Positions 5,318 through 5,432 of a DNA stretch of 5,432 bases are shown here, piece by piece. This stretch comes from an uncultured Taibaiella sp. (GTDB lineage Bacteria; Bacteroidota; Bacteroidia; Chitinophagales; Chitinophagaceae). The stretch is taken from assembly GCA_946886975.1 (NCBI GenBank), contig CAMPJV010000199.1, positions 1 through 5,432 on the forward strand, read 5' to 3'. Both the position numbers and the translations under genes were made by a program. The notes under the pieces were generated by a model. It ran no database searches. It was not told the origin of the DNA and saw only the letters and a program-made list of their open reading frames with translations. The stretch's first letter is position 1. Each line of letters begins with the position of its first letter.

Positions 5318-5432
5318 TTTAATGTAGCTGTATTGCACCCTCTGGTAAGTGCCCCCGCTAAGGCTCACCACCAGAACCTGGTCATAAACCCGGTAAGTGT
5401 TAAGCCGGTGAGCAGCGTAAGACTGATTATAA
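5318..5432. other. 115-base downstream region rich in short inverted repeats
   Basis: The region contains TCTGGT (5341-5346) with ACCAGA (5370-5375), extendable by GTG/CAC (5349-5351, 5366-5368) across a small internal loop. It also contains ACCAG/CTGGT (5370-5374, 5378-5382) and GCTCACC/GGTGAGC (5363-5369, 5407-5413). GGTAAGTG occurs directly repeated at 5344 and 5392. Some pairings exclude others. No T-run follows any stem. One of these may end the ABC-F transcript. No complete gene is present, though some frames remain open to the window edge. Confidence 0.45.

Overview
The window looks like chromosomal DNA from a Bacteroidota member. I lean towards the Chitinophagaceae or a close relative, but this is only an impression from gene type and moderate G+C. 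Four lines of evidence point to the phylum: an ECF sigma factor of the 'Bacteroides expansion' kind, an adjoining FecR-type anti-sigma factor with a C-terminal DUF4974-like domain, an outer-membrane protein that starts with an STN domain and a carboxypeptidase-regulatory-like domain, and two matches to the Bacteroidota -7 promoter consensus TAnnTTTG.

Layout. At positions 1-83 there is a possible last fragment of a rightward gene (stop at 33-35) and a small hairpin. From 3426 leftwards to 84 there is a compact minus-strand operon of three genes: sigma factor (2857-3426), FecR anti-sigma factor (1866-2846) and a repeat-bearing outer-membrane protein (84-1850). The genes are separated by 10 and 15 bases. 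A divergent intergenic region of 286 bases (3427-3712) follows. It holds a 9-bp GC-rich inverted repeat touching the sigma start codon, one candidate -7 box in each direction, and a 26-codon open frame ahead of the next gene. A rightward gene (3713-5317) encodes a complete twin-ATPase ABC-F protein. The last 115 bases hold several short inverted repeats and no confident gene.

How the genes may work together. The operon has the parts of a Bacteroidota cell-surface signalling circuit. The sigma factor would be held or controlled by the single-pass inner-membrane FecR, whose periplasmic part would receive a signal from the STN domain of an outer-membrane partner. In most such loci the partner is a SusC-like TonB-dependent transporter. 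Here it is a 588-residue protein with no recognisable plug or 22-strand barrel. It has about ten tandem 16-residue repeats of the form xGvQxAGlfN and a small barrel-like C-terminal part ending in Phe. This substitution is the most interesting feature of the window. The domain combination itself is familiar from Bacteroidota genomes, but its ligand and role are, as far as I know, undefined. The ABC-F gene is transcribed away from the operon and may be functionally unrelated. Its type acts on ribosomes (translation factor or ribosome protection) and does not transport anything.

I found no RNA genes, insertion sequences, CRISPR arrays or phage genes.
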